A stretch of DNA of 64,000 nt from contig CM037870.1 in assembly GCA_021292105.1 (NCBI GenBank), forward strand, positions 21,607,424 to 21,671,423, given 5' to 3'. Shown piece by piece: positions 9,644 to 20,298 of this stretch. Within the stretch, counting starts at the first letter, position 1. Every line of letters starts with the position of its first letter. A model generated the notes under the pieces. The model had not been told where the DNA came from. It worked only from the letters and a program-made list of their open reading frames with translations, and made no database searches. The DNA comes from Anadara kagoshimensis. Its lineage: Eukaryota > Mollusca > Bivalvia > Arcoida > Arcidae. Position numbers and translations under genes: made by a program.

Positions 9644-12133
9644 AATTAAATAAAAGATAATTTACAGTACATGTATTGCATGCAATAAATTTCTGTACAA
9701 AAAAAGAAAAAACGATTGACATGGTACAAGAGTGTATCCTTTTTTTTATCTGGGCATAACAAAAAACTCATTTAACCAGTTAATTCATTTAATTGGAAAA
9801 GATAGCTAAAATCATGCTGATAGGATGCAAAACGATTTACAACATCTTTTCACAATTATTCTGTATCTTTTAAATTCTCTGATAAGTTCCTCCCTTATAC
9901 TCTTTCTTCCACTCTTATTTTCTTAACATACATGTACATGTAAAATTTCATATCATTGCCTCCTTAAAAATATTGTCATTTTACTTTTGGTTTTTAAATT
10001 TTAGAAGATTATAGGCATTTTCAATGAAAACTCCCAAACAATAACAATTTGGAAAAAACAGTTACAATTTTGGTACAATATTCATAATACTGGTAACTTT
10101 TTATTTTTAATCCGCTAATTTTAAGTGTATAAGATATCATTTAAAATCAAATTAAATGTTAATAAGCATTAAGTAATATACATGTACCAACCATATATAA
10201 ACAGGAAAGACACAACAAATTTACCAAGATTTTCCTTAACATAGAAAAAGTGAATTTGAAATTGGAATAATTCTTTTGCTTTCATAATATACTGAAATAT
10301 AAGATGTTATTTTGAAGGTCGCTTTATTCTAATCTGTTGATCAAGTTAAAACATATGTAAGAGTGATGATGCAAAGTAAAACATCATATAAACAATTAGA
10401 TCTTAAATTTACCAGTAAGACAAAGTGAACTATAAGTAAATACCACATTATACAGGACACATGATTATGTCTAATTATGTGTTATTATAGTGTACAAACA
10501 CAGCTTCAACGGCTGCCATTCTGACTTATTTTTTTTTACCAACATGGCCATCATTTCTGATATCAAAAAATATTTTTTTTCTTAAAAATGTAAATTCCCA
10601 AATTCATACCTTTAAATTTACTACATGTACTACAACATCAATTTTTCTAGGAAAAAATAAGAGGCGGGATTAAACAATCATCATATTTGCAATTTCTTGG
10701 AACCCAACATGAAATTGACTTGCCATTTCTCCAGAACACATTTTAATTCCAATGTTTGCTTTATTTTCATGTTATGATAATACAATGTATGTGCATTGTT
10801 TTATTTCCGTTGTCTAGGATTTAGACAGTAATACTTACTTATTTTGTCATATGACCATATGCCATTTCGGGTTTTATTTTCCTGTTAGTATTATTTCTAT
10901 TTTTAGTTTTTCAAAAATGTTTACATTTATTTTCAATCATAATAAATAAAAATAGAAAAATGAAGTTAATATTAAATTAATATTAAGTTATCTATTAGAT
11001 CCAGAAATAGTTTTACCCTAAATATACAACACTAAATGATTTCATTGTAGTGTGATACTCTAAAATGTTTGTCCTGGACAATTGCTAAGGAAACCATAAT
11101 ATTGCAGACTAGTCTTTCTGAAATATATGATCAACAATTTGATGGGAGGGGGACATCAAGCTATCCATTTCTATAGTTGTTGAAAATAAAAGTTCCATGG
11201 AGATTGCCAATTGCCAAAATCTGTAATAGAACTAGTAAGATGGCTTCAGATCATGTTTATTTCTGTTTAGTTTTGGTCTCTTTATAATTATTTTTCTATT
11301 GTTTTTCCAAGCATGAAACCTATCAAATTCTTTCTAAATATTTCAGGCAAACTTGGTACTACCAAATGTATTGACTCTGTCAACTTACGTTTTGACAATC
11401 ATGTTGTCAAATTTCATATTTTTTCTAAAATATTTGAAATTACCGGTAAAAATAGCTAAAAAGGCTTAATTTGATTATGAAAATAATATTATTTTTAAGA
11501 AATTATTCTTATTTAAATTTACAAAGGACATGCAATTATCTTAAATACATTTTCAATATTGTTTATTTCATCAAAATTATTAGAATATTAAAATTCAAAA
11601 GTATTTTTTACCTCACTCATTATTTTATACTGGTATAGCTGTAATGTTTTTATTTTTATTGTCAGCCTTATCAATCCTTTTAAGCCGTTTTTGCTGTATC
11701 ATTAATATTGGGAAGCATCCTTTTGTGCCAATTACATATTTTTAGAGGTATAATTTCTGCCACTAATTTAAATTTCTGGTGTTTTAATTCCACCAGAATC
11801 TGGAGGTCTTTTGCGCCTGTTTTCCTGTACAGGTAATTCCTGTTATAAATGTTAATAGGCAAGTGTTTCAAATATTTATGTTCTCTGTTCAAAATAACTT
11901 GCAAAACAAAAAGAAAATAAGCAAGTAAAGTCACATGATAGAGATACATGTAAATTCATAAAAATTACTCGAATGAAATATAAATCGGTTTTCATTTTGA
12001 AAGAAATCTTACAGCATGAATCTTTGAATTAAGATATTGGAATATACTGTATGTTGTTTACCCTATTTCAGATAAAGGAACAATGCAAATATTTCACGGA
12101 TTTTAAATGGCACAGTTAAAAAATCAGTTATCA
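9644..12133. other. Intron-like AT-rich sequence, no clear feature
   Basis: No gene is supported over about 2.5 kb. On the minus strand ATGGCAGCCGTTGAAGC near 10524 has a fair start context but runs into a stop without a credible donor. An 89-codon minus frame (11680-11949) is unsupported. Confidence 0.45.
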
Positions 12134-12327
12134 TTTACTTACATGAGCCAAGTCGTTGCTAAAAATTTAAATTTTAGTCTAATCCATAAATTATAACTCA
12201 TTTAGTAAAAACATTTACCATTGTAAACACCCAGCCAAGTTATATTTTGTCGCATAAAAGGATAAATAAAGTAAGGATGGAGCCAAAAACAAGGGTTTTT
12301 AGTAACAACTTGGCTCATGTAAGTAAA
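12134..12327. mobile_element. MITE-like element with about 32-bp terminal inverted repeats
   Basis: The left end (12134-12166) reads TTTACTTACATGAGCCAAGT and continues CGTTGCTAAAAA. The right end (12296-12327) is TTTTTAGTAACAACTTGGCT followed by CATGTAAGTAAA, its reverse complement with about two mismatches. The 194-bp length, AT-rich interior and absence of an open frame fit a non-autonomous DNA transposon. No clean target-site duplication can be read. Confidence 0.7.
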
Positions 12328-13110
12328 AGAATTATGAAATCTATAAAATATTCATGTTCTTGCTTTCTCTAAAAAAAACCTAAACAAACAGTAACAGGAA
12401 AACCAGTATTCATAATAGAAGAACTTCGCCAAGCATTTGTACCATATTGACGCAAAAGTACTAAGGGTTTTTACAAAGTAGATGGCGGAAATGATATACT
12501 GACGCAAATAGGTTGTGTCGGAAAAGGACGCTAAAATGGTGCAAACGGATTTCATCTTGAGTATTACACTGTAAAATCTATAAAGTAATCACTAATTTTC
12601 TTAAATTAATTTTATATCAATAATTGAATCTAAATTCACATCTTGACTTATAAAATATATAAGAATCCCGGTTCAAGTTAAAAAATTAAAAACCTGGATC
12701 ACCTGAAAAAATGCATGTGAAGCTTATATTTGTGTACTCATTTAAGAGACCTACAACTAAATACAAGATGTTTTTCTAACACAAATTATTATTCTCCCAC
12801 ATTCATAACATGTTGATGTCAGTATTTTGACTGAGGGAGACCAGTTATTTGAGATGCAACTTCCTTTTTCAGACCCCATCTGGCAGGCAGCGGGGTAGCT
12901 CAACTTGGAAGATATCATTTGCATTTTATTTCTGTTAAAACCACACATAACTGGTGTTTTAATTCCGGCTACATAACTCTTACATAGTTAAGACAAATTC
13001 CAAAGTTAATTTTTGCCGATTTCGAAATTAACAATAAAATCACATTATTGACAAGAGAACTTTTTCTAAAATGGTAGCTAATGTAATTAAATGAGTTTTT
13101 CTATTATAGT
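12328..13110. other. Intron-like sequence with a CpG-bearing patch
   Basis: The 12440-12560 patch has more CpG than its flanks and contains two GACGCAAA words (near 12447 and 12502) plus ATGGCGG near 12482. A 67-codon minus frame (12352-12555) spans it, starting at an ATG, but its residues give no recognisable domain. It may be a dispersed-repeat fragment associated with the adjacent MITE. Confidence 0.35.
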
Positions 13111-13232
13111 TTTTTGATATGTGTGTGATTTTTATAAGTGACTGTAACATTTTTTGATATGTGGGTGATTTTTATAAGTGACTGTAACATTTTTTGATAT
13201 GTGGGTGATTTTTATAAGTGACTGTAACATTT
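13111..13232. repeat. 40-bp tandem repeat, 3 copies
   Basis: TTTTTGATATG recurs at 13111, 13151 and 13191, each followed by GGTGATTTTTATAAGTGACT and GTAACAT. The copies are almost identical, differing by one TGTG/TGGG change in the first unit. Confidence 0.96.
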
Positions 13233-13817
13233 CTTTGACAGAGTATTAAAATTTATTAAATATAAATTAAACAAATAATATAAAGTGGGACCAGTGTGAA
13301 ATGAACACTTAATAAACCATAAAACATGTCTAAACTAAATCAGTATTTAGGCCAATATCATTGATATTGCTGTTAAACTGCAATACCTGAACACATCTGT
13401 CTTTATTTTCCCATAAGTTTTGACAGGTTTCACTGTATACAAAATTATGTCATTTTTCTTAATTTTGAAACTGTAACAAAATTATAAAAATAGGCTTGAT
13501 ATTTGGTGAACACCTTATAACTACACATTATTTCTACTACATTTTTATGTTTGCTTAAGAAACTTTGATTTAATCAAGTTTATTAGTTTCAACCATACAG
13601 GTTTGAATAAGTATAAAATTAAAAACAATTTTTTATTTAGTGTTTTCTATTATTCATAAAAAAATTTCAATTTTCATAAATGTTTGAGAAAAGGTTTTAT
13701 TATTTAAAAAAAAAAATTAAAAGTTATAGAATAAGTTTTTTGTTTTTTTGTTTTTCATAATTATTTAGCTAAGGGGTTTCAAATTTAAATTCATATTATG
13801 TGATAAAAACTTATTTT
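13233..13817. other. Intron-like AT-rich sequence
   Basis: No feature is seen beyond poly-A and poly-T runs near 13700-13760. Confidence 0.5.
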
Positions 13818-13992
13818 TGGTCTAGCTTGCAGATCACAGTGCCTAGCACTGCCTTGATTTTGAATCCAACCTTGGCAGATCCTAGTGTGAGAAAGTTTAT
13901 CTGTCCACTTGCCTACAGTTAGTGGTTTTCTCTTTTGGCACACCAGTTTCCTTCACCGTCCTTGAACAGATGGCCTCAATATAAGAGAAAAA
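13818..13992 (+). mobile_element. tRNA-derived SINE copy (head truncated)
   Basis: TGGTCTAGCTTGCAGATCACA corresponds to the head-body junction of the copy at 20269. TTTTGAATCCAAC (B-box-like), CAGATCCTAGTGTGAGAAAG, a GTGGTTTTCTC block and ACACCAGTTTCCTTCACCGT follow in the same order as the copy at 54951-55165. The 5' A-box part is shortened. Confidence 0.65.
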
Positions 13993-14044
13993 ATGTCTTC
14001 ATTTTTATCTGCATGAGGAAAACTTTACATGCTGTATAGTGTCT

Positions 14045-14285
14045 GTATAAGTCTGCTTCCACTGTCTGAACAGATCTTTTATGAATGTCTTATGGAACTA
14101 TCTGTACAAGTCCTCTCTTGCTGGCTGAACACGCCGTTTATGACTGGCTGAACTTGCCTTTTTGACTCTCTGAGCTAGTCTTCTAAAGGAGTTAATTGAC
14201 TGGCTAAACAGGGTTTCTTTGATTGGTGGAACTTGTATTTTTTGTGGAACTAGTATTTCATTGACTCTCTGACTCTGAATGCCGG
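14045..14285. repeat. Degenerate tandem repeat (CTGGCTGAAC-type)
   Basis: Loosely repeated words occur about every 28-40 bp: CTGTCTGAACAG, CTGGCTGAACACG, CTGGCTGAACTTG, CTCTCTGAGCTAG, CTGGCTAAACAGG. They are separated by T-rich spacers. This looks like an old, eroded minisatellite starting just after the SINE copy. Confidence 0.5.
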
Positions 14286-15294
14286 TCTTTATTTACTTGC
14301 TTTCTTTTATTAGCTGAGTGAGGTCATTGGCTCAACATAGCTATCTTCATAAAAAGGCTAAATTATTGGTAAGCAAATGACCAGCTGTTATGTTGGATTG
14401 TGACCTTTGGTGATAATATTAAATTAAACCTGTATCCATCCATACTTTAGTTTCACATCAGTTGAAATCGCTTTTAAATTTTAATGTAGTTTTTTAACAA
14501 GAAAATTTTTTTTTAAATGAAGATAAAAAACAAAAAAAGTAGCAAAAATCAGAGGAATTTTAATTTCTTTTGAAGCATTGTGCCCTTTATTTGATAAAGA
14601 ACAAATAAAATTGATTTGTATTTTTGTGGTAGACTGAAAATAAAGACATTGAGTGCAATTACCATTATAGGACAAAAAAGTTAAGTCTATGGTGACTAAG
14701 TTAAGATTCGTTTTAAAGAATTGGTTTACACTCAATAAATCATTCAGTACTTTTTGTTGAATAGATTCACGTTTTCACATTTCCATTTAATAAAAAACCA
14801 GTTCATCAAATTTATCAATCAAAATGTTTATAATTTTACACATTGTACTTAATGTCTTAACAGTTCCAAGTGTCATAATCAGACAAGAACTTCATAACTT
14901 TTATTTTGATATTTTTCAAATTGAATATTGATGTTATGAAGTAATTTTTAACTTAAATGAAATGAAAAGTATCTACTAAGACAAAGCCAATGTAACCAAG
15001 ATAACAACAAACAAAAGGAAATAGTCAAGCTAGTCCACTGATTATAAATCTCCATTAAAAAACCATTGTAATCAATATCATTTGTGTGGAACATCTAAGA
15101 AAATGTTTATGTCACACATTTCTGGAAGAAAAATATCAGATTCTATATGGGAAAACATCAAGTGATACCATATTTATTAGAAGTAATAGTTTTCCAACAT
15201 TGTTTTATAGTATCACATTGTTTGCTACTGAACCCCTTTGCCTTTAATCACCATTTACAGGATATGAGAGAATCTTACACATTCAGTCGCCTCA
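14286..15294. other. Intron-like AT-rich sequence
   Basis: No feature is supported. An 84-codon minus frame (14481-14735) has AT-driven composition only. Confidence 0.5.
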
Positions 15295-15972
15295 TAAAAA
15301 TCAGGATATCCACAAGCAGTCTGATAAGTCTTACTAGGCAAAAATCAGGATATCTACCAGCAGTCTGATAAGTCTTACTAGGCAAAAAATCAGGATATCT
15401 ACCAGCAGTCTGATGAGTCTTACTAGGCAAAAATCAGGATATCTACCAGCAGTCTGATGAGTCTTACTAGGCAAAAAATCAGGATATCTACCAGCAGTCT
15501 GATGAGTCTTACTAGGCAAAAATCAGGATATCTACCAGCAGTCTGATGAGTCTTACTAGGCAAAAATCAGGATATCTACCAGCAGTCTGATGAGTCTTAC
15601 TAGGCAAAAAATCAGAATATCTACCAGCAGTCTGATGAGTCTTACTAGGCAAAAAATCAGGATATCTACCAGCAGTCTGACGAGTCTTACTAGGCAAAAA
15701 ATCAGGATATCTACCAGCAGTCTGATGAGTCTTACTAGGCAAAAAATCAGGATATCTGCCAGCAGTCTGATGAGTCTTACTAGGCAAAAAATCAGGATAT
15801 CTACCAGCAGTCTGATGAGTCTTACTAGGCAAAAAATCAGGATATCTACCAGCAGTCTGATGAGTCTTACTAGGCAAAAAATCAGGATATCCACCAGCAG
15901 TCTGATGAGTCTTACTAGGCAAAAAATCAGGATATCTACCAGCAGTCTGATGAGTCTTACTAGGCAAAAAAT
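15295..15972. repeat. 44/45-bp minisatellite, about 15 copies
   Basis: The unit is ATCAGGATATCTACCAGCAG followed by TCTGATGAGTCTTACTAGGC and four to five A residues. The A-run sets the period at 44 or 45 bp; most later copies are 45 bp. Because 45 is a multiple of three and the unit lacks stops in several frames, open frames of 150-170 codons appear on both strands. They are repeats of 15 residues and are not evidence of a protein. Confidence 0.98.
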
Positions 15973-16928
15973 TTTATCTAAAGAATGGAGAAATTGTGGC
16001 AATACTATACACAGTGCTTTAAATTGGAATGAAACAAAAATAAAATTTAGGAAAAAACCCTTGATTGGACATTTCATTTTAATAGTTTTTAATTATTAAT
16101 TAATTATAAATATAATATTTAATTAACCAAGGGTTATAAATTAAGAGAAGGATGATTGATATAATATGGTTAAATAGACAAATACTTTGATTACCAAACT
16201 TTTTGTTTCAAAAAGTAATTACTTTAGAATAAAACGATTTGAATTTCACAGAATTTTCCAAAAATGGAGCAAATTAAATTATAATTACTTATGCATTACA
16301 TGTTGTATATTTATATCCCAATATATCAAATTTTTATCCTCATTAATCAGGTTTTATTCATTAAATTGGACATTACTTGTATGATGTTACTTCAAAATAT
16401 TTTATTAAATGCGAGAAGTTTATAAATTGACAATTATCTTAATTTTCAGACAAGAAAAAAATAATGACAGTATTCTGTGACCTTGAAAATGTAAACTTTG
16501 TAGCTCAAACCTTTTGTAAAAAGCACTCAAGACTGTGGCACAAACCTTATAAGAAGACTTTAAATGGACTGCCAGTTAAAAACCCCTAAGCTTTATAACA
16601 TTGAGCATAAAAGCAATGCTTTAAATGAAAGCAAAATGATTCCAAATACATTTCAACTTTCTGTACAATAATATTCTATATCATACATTATTGAAAAATA
16701 TAAGATTTGTTGAGACACAATAATCACATGGTATTTGAGGAGAAGTTTGTATTATAATATCAGAGATTATACTGTATGTCTGAGATTTTGTCAATTGTTT
16801 TACCTGTGTTATGATAATGCTATTTCTTCTTCTTTTTTTTTTATTTCATCAGTATATTGAATGTCTTCTACAATGTATAAAATACATTGAGTTTGTAACA
16901 ATGAAATATGCAAACTCTGTTGAAATGC
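15973..16928. other. Intron-like AT-rich sequence
   Basis: No supported feature. GC is very low around 16080-16300. Confidence 0.5.
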
Positions 16929-17060
16929 TTAAATTGCAGATAAATTATATTCCTTCAGGTCATGGTCAACCATTTTCACAAACCTTGGTAAGGCTGCATG
17001 CCCTGATACTTCTTTGTATCTTTGAAGATCAAGGTCAATCAACTTATAAAAACTAAATAG
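16929..17060 (-). pseudogene. Possible coding relic or exon, minus strand
   Basis: The minus strand is open from about 17060 down to a TAA at 16929. It reads LIDLDLQRYKEVSGHAALPR and then FVKMVDHDLKEYNLSAI, a more protein-like composition than typical AT-rich noise. An AG acceptor candidate (TTTTTATAAG|TTGATTG) lies at its 5' edge. The paired GACCTTGATCTTCAAAG wording also resembles dispersed bivalve repeats that carry TCAAGGTCA. It could be a decayed element or a terminal exon of a minus-strand gene. No family is recognised. Confidence 0.22.
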
Positions 17061-17315
17061 AAAAACATCTTCAATAAAACCAGAGATTTGAATAATGGAT
17101 ACTGTCCAGGAGATGTCTAGAAGAAAAAGTGATGGTATAATCTTGACTAGCATCCCAGTATCCATACAATGCATTTGGAATATGTTTGCATAAATTTTGA
17201 TTAAAACTTATTTAGGAGTCAAGTTTTCCAACTTAAAAACAACAACTTTGGATCAGATATTGATTTTGAGTTTAGTGAAATATTATAATACACTCCAGTC
17301 AAGATTCATTCATTT

Positions 17316-17392
17316 GGTAAGATCTGGTTTGGTGGAGGAAACTGGGGTGCCTAAAGAAAATCACAGAACTTTGGAAAAAGAAAATTATTGGA
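17316..17392 (-). mobile_element. SINE tail fragment, minus strand
   Basis: The minus strand reads GGCACCCCAGTTTCCTCCAC and CAAACCAGATC, matching the CCAGTTTCCTCCAC tail of the SINE at 54951 and resembling the fragment at 4391-4465. The head is absent. Confidence 0.45.
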
Positions 17393-18229
17393 ACCTAGAT
17401 CATGTACTATTTGGTTGACATTATTGGCTAACTATAGTTAATATTTGTTTATTATTTAAACATTTAAATAAGAAATTTGAATGTTGGTGGCCAGTTTATT
17501 TCTATATCTTTATGATTGTATATATTATACTTAATTGTTTGTGATTAATACAGAGAAAACTCACACACAGATTATAATATGTCTTAACATAGATTTTTTT
17601 GAATGGCTACCGATATACTGTAAAAATGTTTTAAATTAATTTTATTTTTCAAAACAGCAGATTTATTTCGACATTATTGTGTACGCCTTCTCAGATTTGT
17701 GCAGCCTTTGTATATACTATTACTGCATAAATATGAAAGAAAACTGCATTTTGTGGCCTTAGTTGGGTTTTATTACTTGCCATTAAATGGTGATGATCAT
17801 CTGGTCTTATATTACATTGCAGTAACAGGCTATCACTTATAATTTATTGGGTATTGAATATCACTGGTTAGAATAGTATCAGAATTACTGATTATATAAC
17901 ACTTAAAATCCCTGCCAGTTTTAACTTAACTTTATTATTATTATAAGAATCAGTCGGGAACTTTTTGACATGTTGGTATAATATTTTTTAAAATTAAACG
18001 GAAATGTGTGAAAGTTTACTGACATAAATAGTTGACAGCAGCCTTGGGTAGCTGTATAAATCCTTATCAAGGATATACAATATTCTAGAATAAGTAAAGA
18101 TATTTTTATTAAAATTCTGATAGTTTAATTTAATATTTCTATACCATGCTTACATAATATGAAATGATCTCAAAATCTATACCAGTTTCATATATCTTTT
18201 TATAATGAAAATTACAGTGAAACCTTTAT
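17393..18229. other. Intron-like AT-rich sequence
   Basis: No supported feature. Confidence 0.5.
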
Positions 18230-18309
18230 ATGTTGACAGTGGGAGCTTGTGGCACATTTGCCTCAACTCCTTTGGATGACATACCTAATGCATACTTATG
18301 TAGTTGTCT

Positions 18310-18610
18310 GGGTAACATATTTGGTATTGGTAGAGCATTTGTCTGTAGTGTGGTAAAGGTTGATCTCCAGTCTTGTATTTCTTTTCTAAATATCCAAACT
18401 GTAAAACAGAAGAGGAAAGTAACTACATGTATCTTAGTAGTTCATTAGTAGAGCACTAAAACATTCCTATATGTGTGGGAGGAGCTTGAGGTCCCAGGTT
18501 TATAACTCTGTCGCCTGAGCTCCCTGGTTTTTAACTCTGTTGGTATGATCCTGTGTTTTTCCTCCTCCCTGTTACATATATCCCTATCTTTCCCTGTAAA
18601 TTAAAAGATT
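18310..18610 (+). mobile_element. Two tRNA-like SINE head fragments
   Basis: The first, near 18330-18375, has TTGGTAGAGCATTTGTCTGT and then GGTAAAGGTTGATCTCC. The second, near 18440-18515, has TTAGTAGAGCACTAAAACAT and then CCCAGGTTTATAACTC. Both follow the A-box (GGTAGAGCA) to B-box (GGTTNGATNCC) spacing of a tRNA. A ATGATCCTGTGTTTTTCCTC tail continues to about 18590. Arm pairing is too eroded for a functional tRNA, so these are SINE remnants. Confidence 0.5.
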
Positions 18611-20268
18611 ATGGAAATTATTAAAAAGAAAATGATTGTATTACATCGTCATCTGAATAAACATGTAACATATTGAATTTTGGTATATTACATTTATCGT
18701 TTACCATTAGACATGAAATTTTAGAAAACGGAAAATGAAATTTTAACGACAATTCCTCTCAATTTCATAAAAACAGACATTTTTGCAGGTGATGTTTCAT
18801 GCTGCACATGTATAGGTGAATGTTACTCATCACCTTTTGTCATACCTGAGTATTTACCTGCAAGGTCACAATAGAACATTGATTAGAAAAATAAAAATTA
18901 AATTACCAGTTTAATATTGTGCAATAGGTTTTAATCAGGTAACATTTCCACATGTCGCACATATATGAGATATAGAAAACTATGGTTATGCTAGCTTGTA
19001 AGTTAAATTTGATAAACAATAATACTTTTCATAGGAATATATTTATAAAAATTGCCTTGAAATCTGCATTATATATAACACCTTTTATAAAAACAGCATT
19101 TAAAAAACTGAAAATATATCTTCATTTTGAAAAATTAATTTGATGTTTCCTTCATAAAATAATTTTTATATCAGTATACATGTTTGAAACTGAGATTTGT
19201 AAGAAAATAATACTATTAATACTGTAATCTGAATAGATTTCAATCTGCTCAATTTTTTAAGCCAAAAATGTTCGGTTTTATTTTAACATTCTGATATATT
19301 TCACCTTACAACACTTATTCTGGTGTTATAAAACCACATTATAAAGCCCCCAGATTTCTTCCGATAAGTATGAGAAACTTGCTTGTTACTTATCACTTTA
19401 ATTATAAATTAAAGATAAAACCCCCAATCCCTTGCTTATCTCCCTTACTTATTATTTTAGTTGGTATGTACATCTCAGCTAGTATTATGTAAAATAAAAC
19501 CAAGTTACAATTGCTTATTGTTAAGTGTATGCTGTATATGCTGCATTAACCCTCAGCATTTTAGTATTTAATTCTGAATAGAACTATTCAAGAGGGACTT
19601 TATATTAGGTTTCTGCACATCTGTTTTGACACTGTGTAAATTACCCTATTTTATTCTCCTATAATTATCAGTTTTAAGTATACTGGCCACATTTTTATCA
19701 AATTTTATGACAATCCTCTATTATGATTGTCTTGGTTAACAACTGTTAGTCGCTGGAGATGGGTATATTACACCAACATTTAATATTTACACTTTTGTAT
19801 GCATTTGAATCTTATTAAATTATATACCTTATGTGCTAATTTAAATATTTAAAATTCAGACTTCAATTCAATTTGACATTATTCAGGAACTTTTTTCTCT
19901 ATATCCTTGTATTCTCTATATCCTTGTTGTCTACTTTTATTTACTGTATTATGAACTGTTACAATCAAATCTAGTAACTTTTCTCTACGGTTCAGTCTTT
20001 TAATGGATGTAATTTTAAATCATTAATTGATCAAAGCATGTATTCTTTTAAAGCACAGGATTTATATAAACAAAAGTAAACTATAATTGTATCAGAAATA
20101 CAGCATCCTATAATAGTATCAGCAGTATATTGTCACTTATATTTTATGTTAAAGAGTGATAAGTCAAAACATTTTACACCGTAGTGACTTTTTTCAAAAT
20201 AACATAAATTTTTTTATCAAACTGTTCATATTTGCTCTGTGCACTTGGGAGCTAATTGGGAACTTTGT
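18611..20268. other. Intron-like AT-rich sequence
   Basis: No feature is supported over about 1.65 kb, apart from a short duplicated CTCTATATCCTTGT at about 19897 and 19914. Confidence 0.5.
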
Positions 20269-20298
20269 TGGCTGAGTGGTCTAAAGTGCATGCTTGTA
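20269..20298 (+). mobile_element. SINE head (5' part of an expanded copy)
   Basis: TGGCTGAGTGGTCTAAAGTG and CATGCTTGTA form a tRNA Leu/Ser-like A-box and anticodon-arm segment. The same order is seen at 54961 (TGGCTAAGTGGTCTAAC). The array that follows starts where the SINE body should continue. Confidence 0.7.

Noticed and set aside
10495-10560. Minus-strand ATGGCAGCCGTTGAAGC as a first exon
   Set aside because: Good start context, but the frame stops after 14 codons with no convincing donor before it.
15512-16099. Open frames of 151, 169 and 173 codons on both strands
   Set aside because: They are translations of the 45-bp tandem unit in different frames; mutually overlapping antiparallel frames show that they are artefacts.
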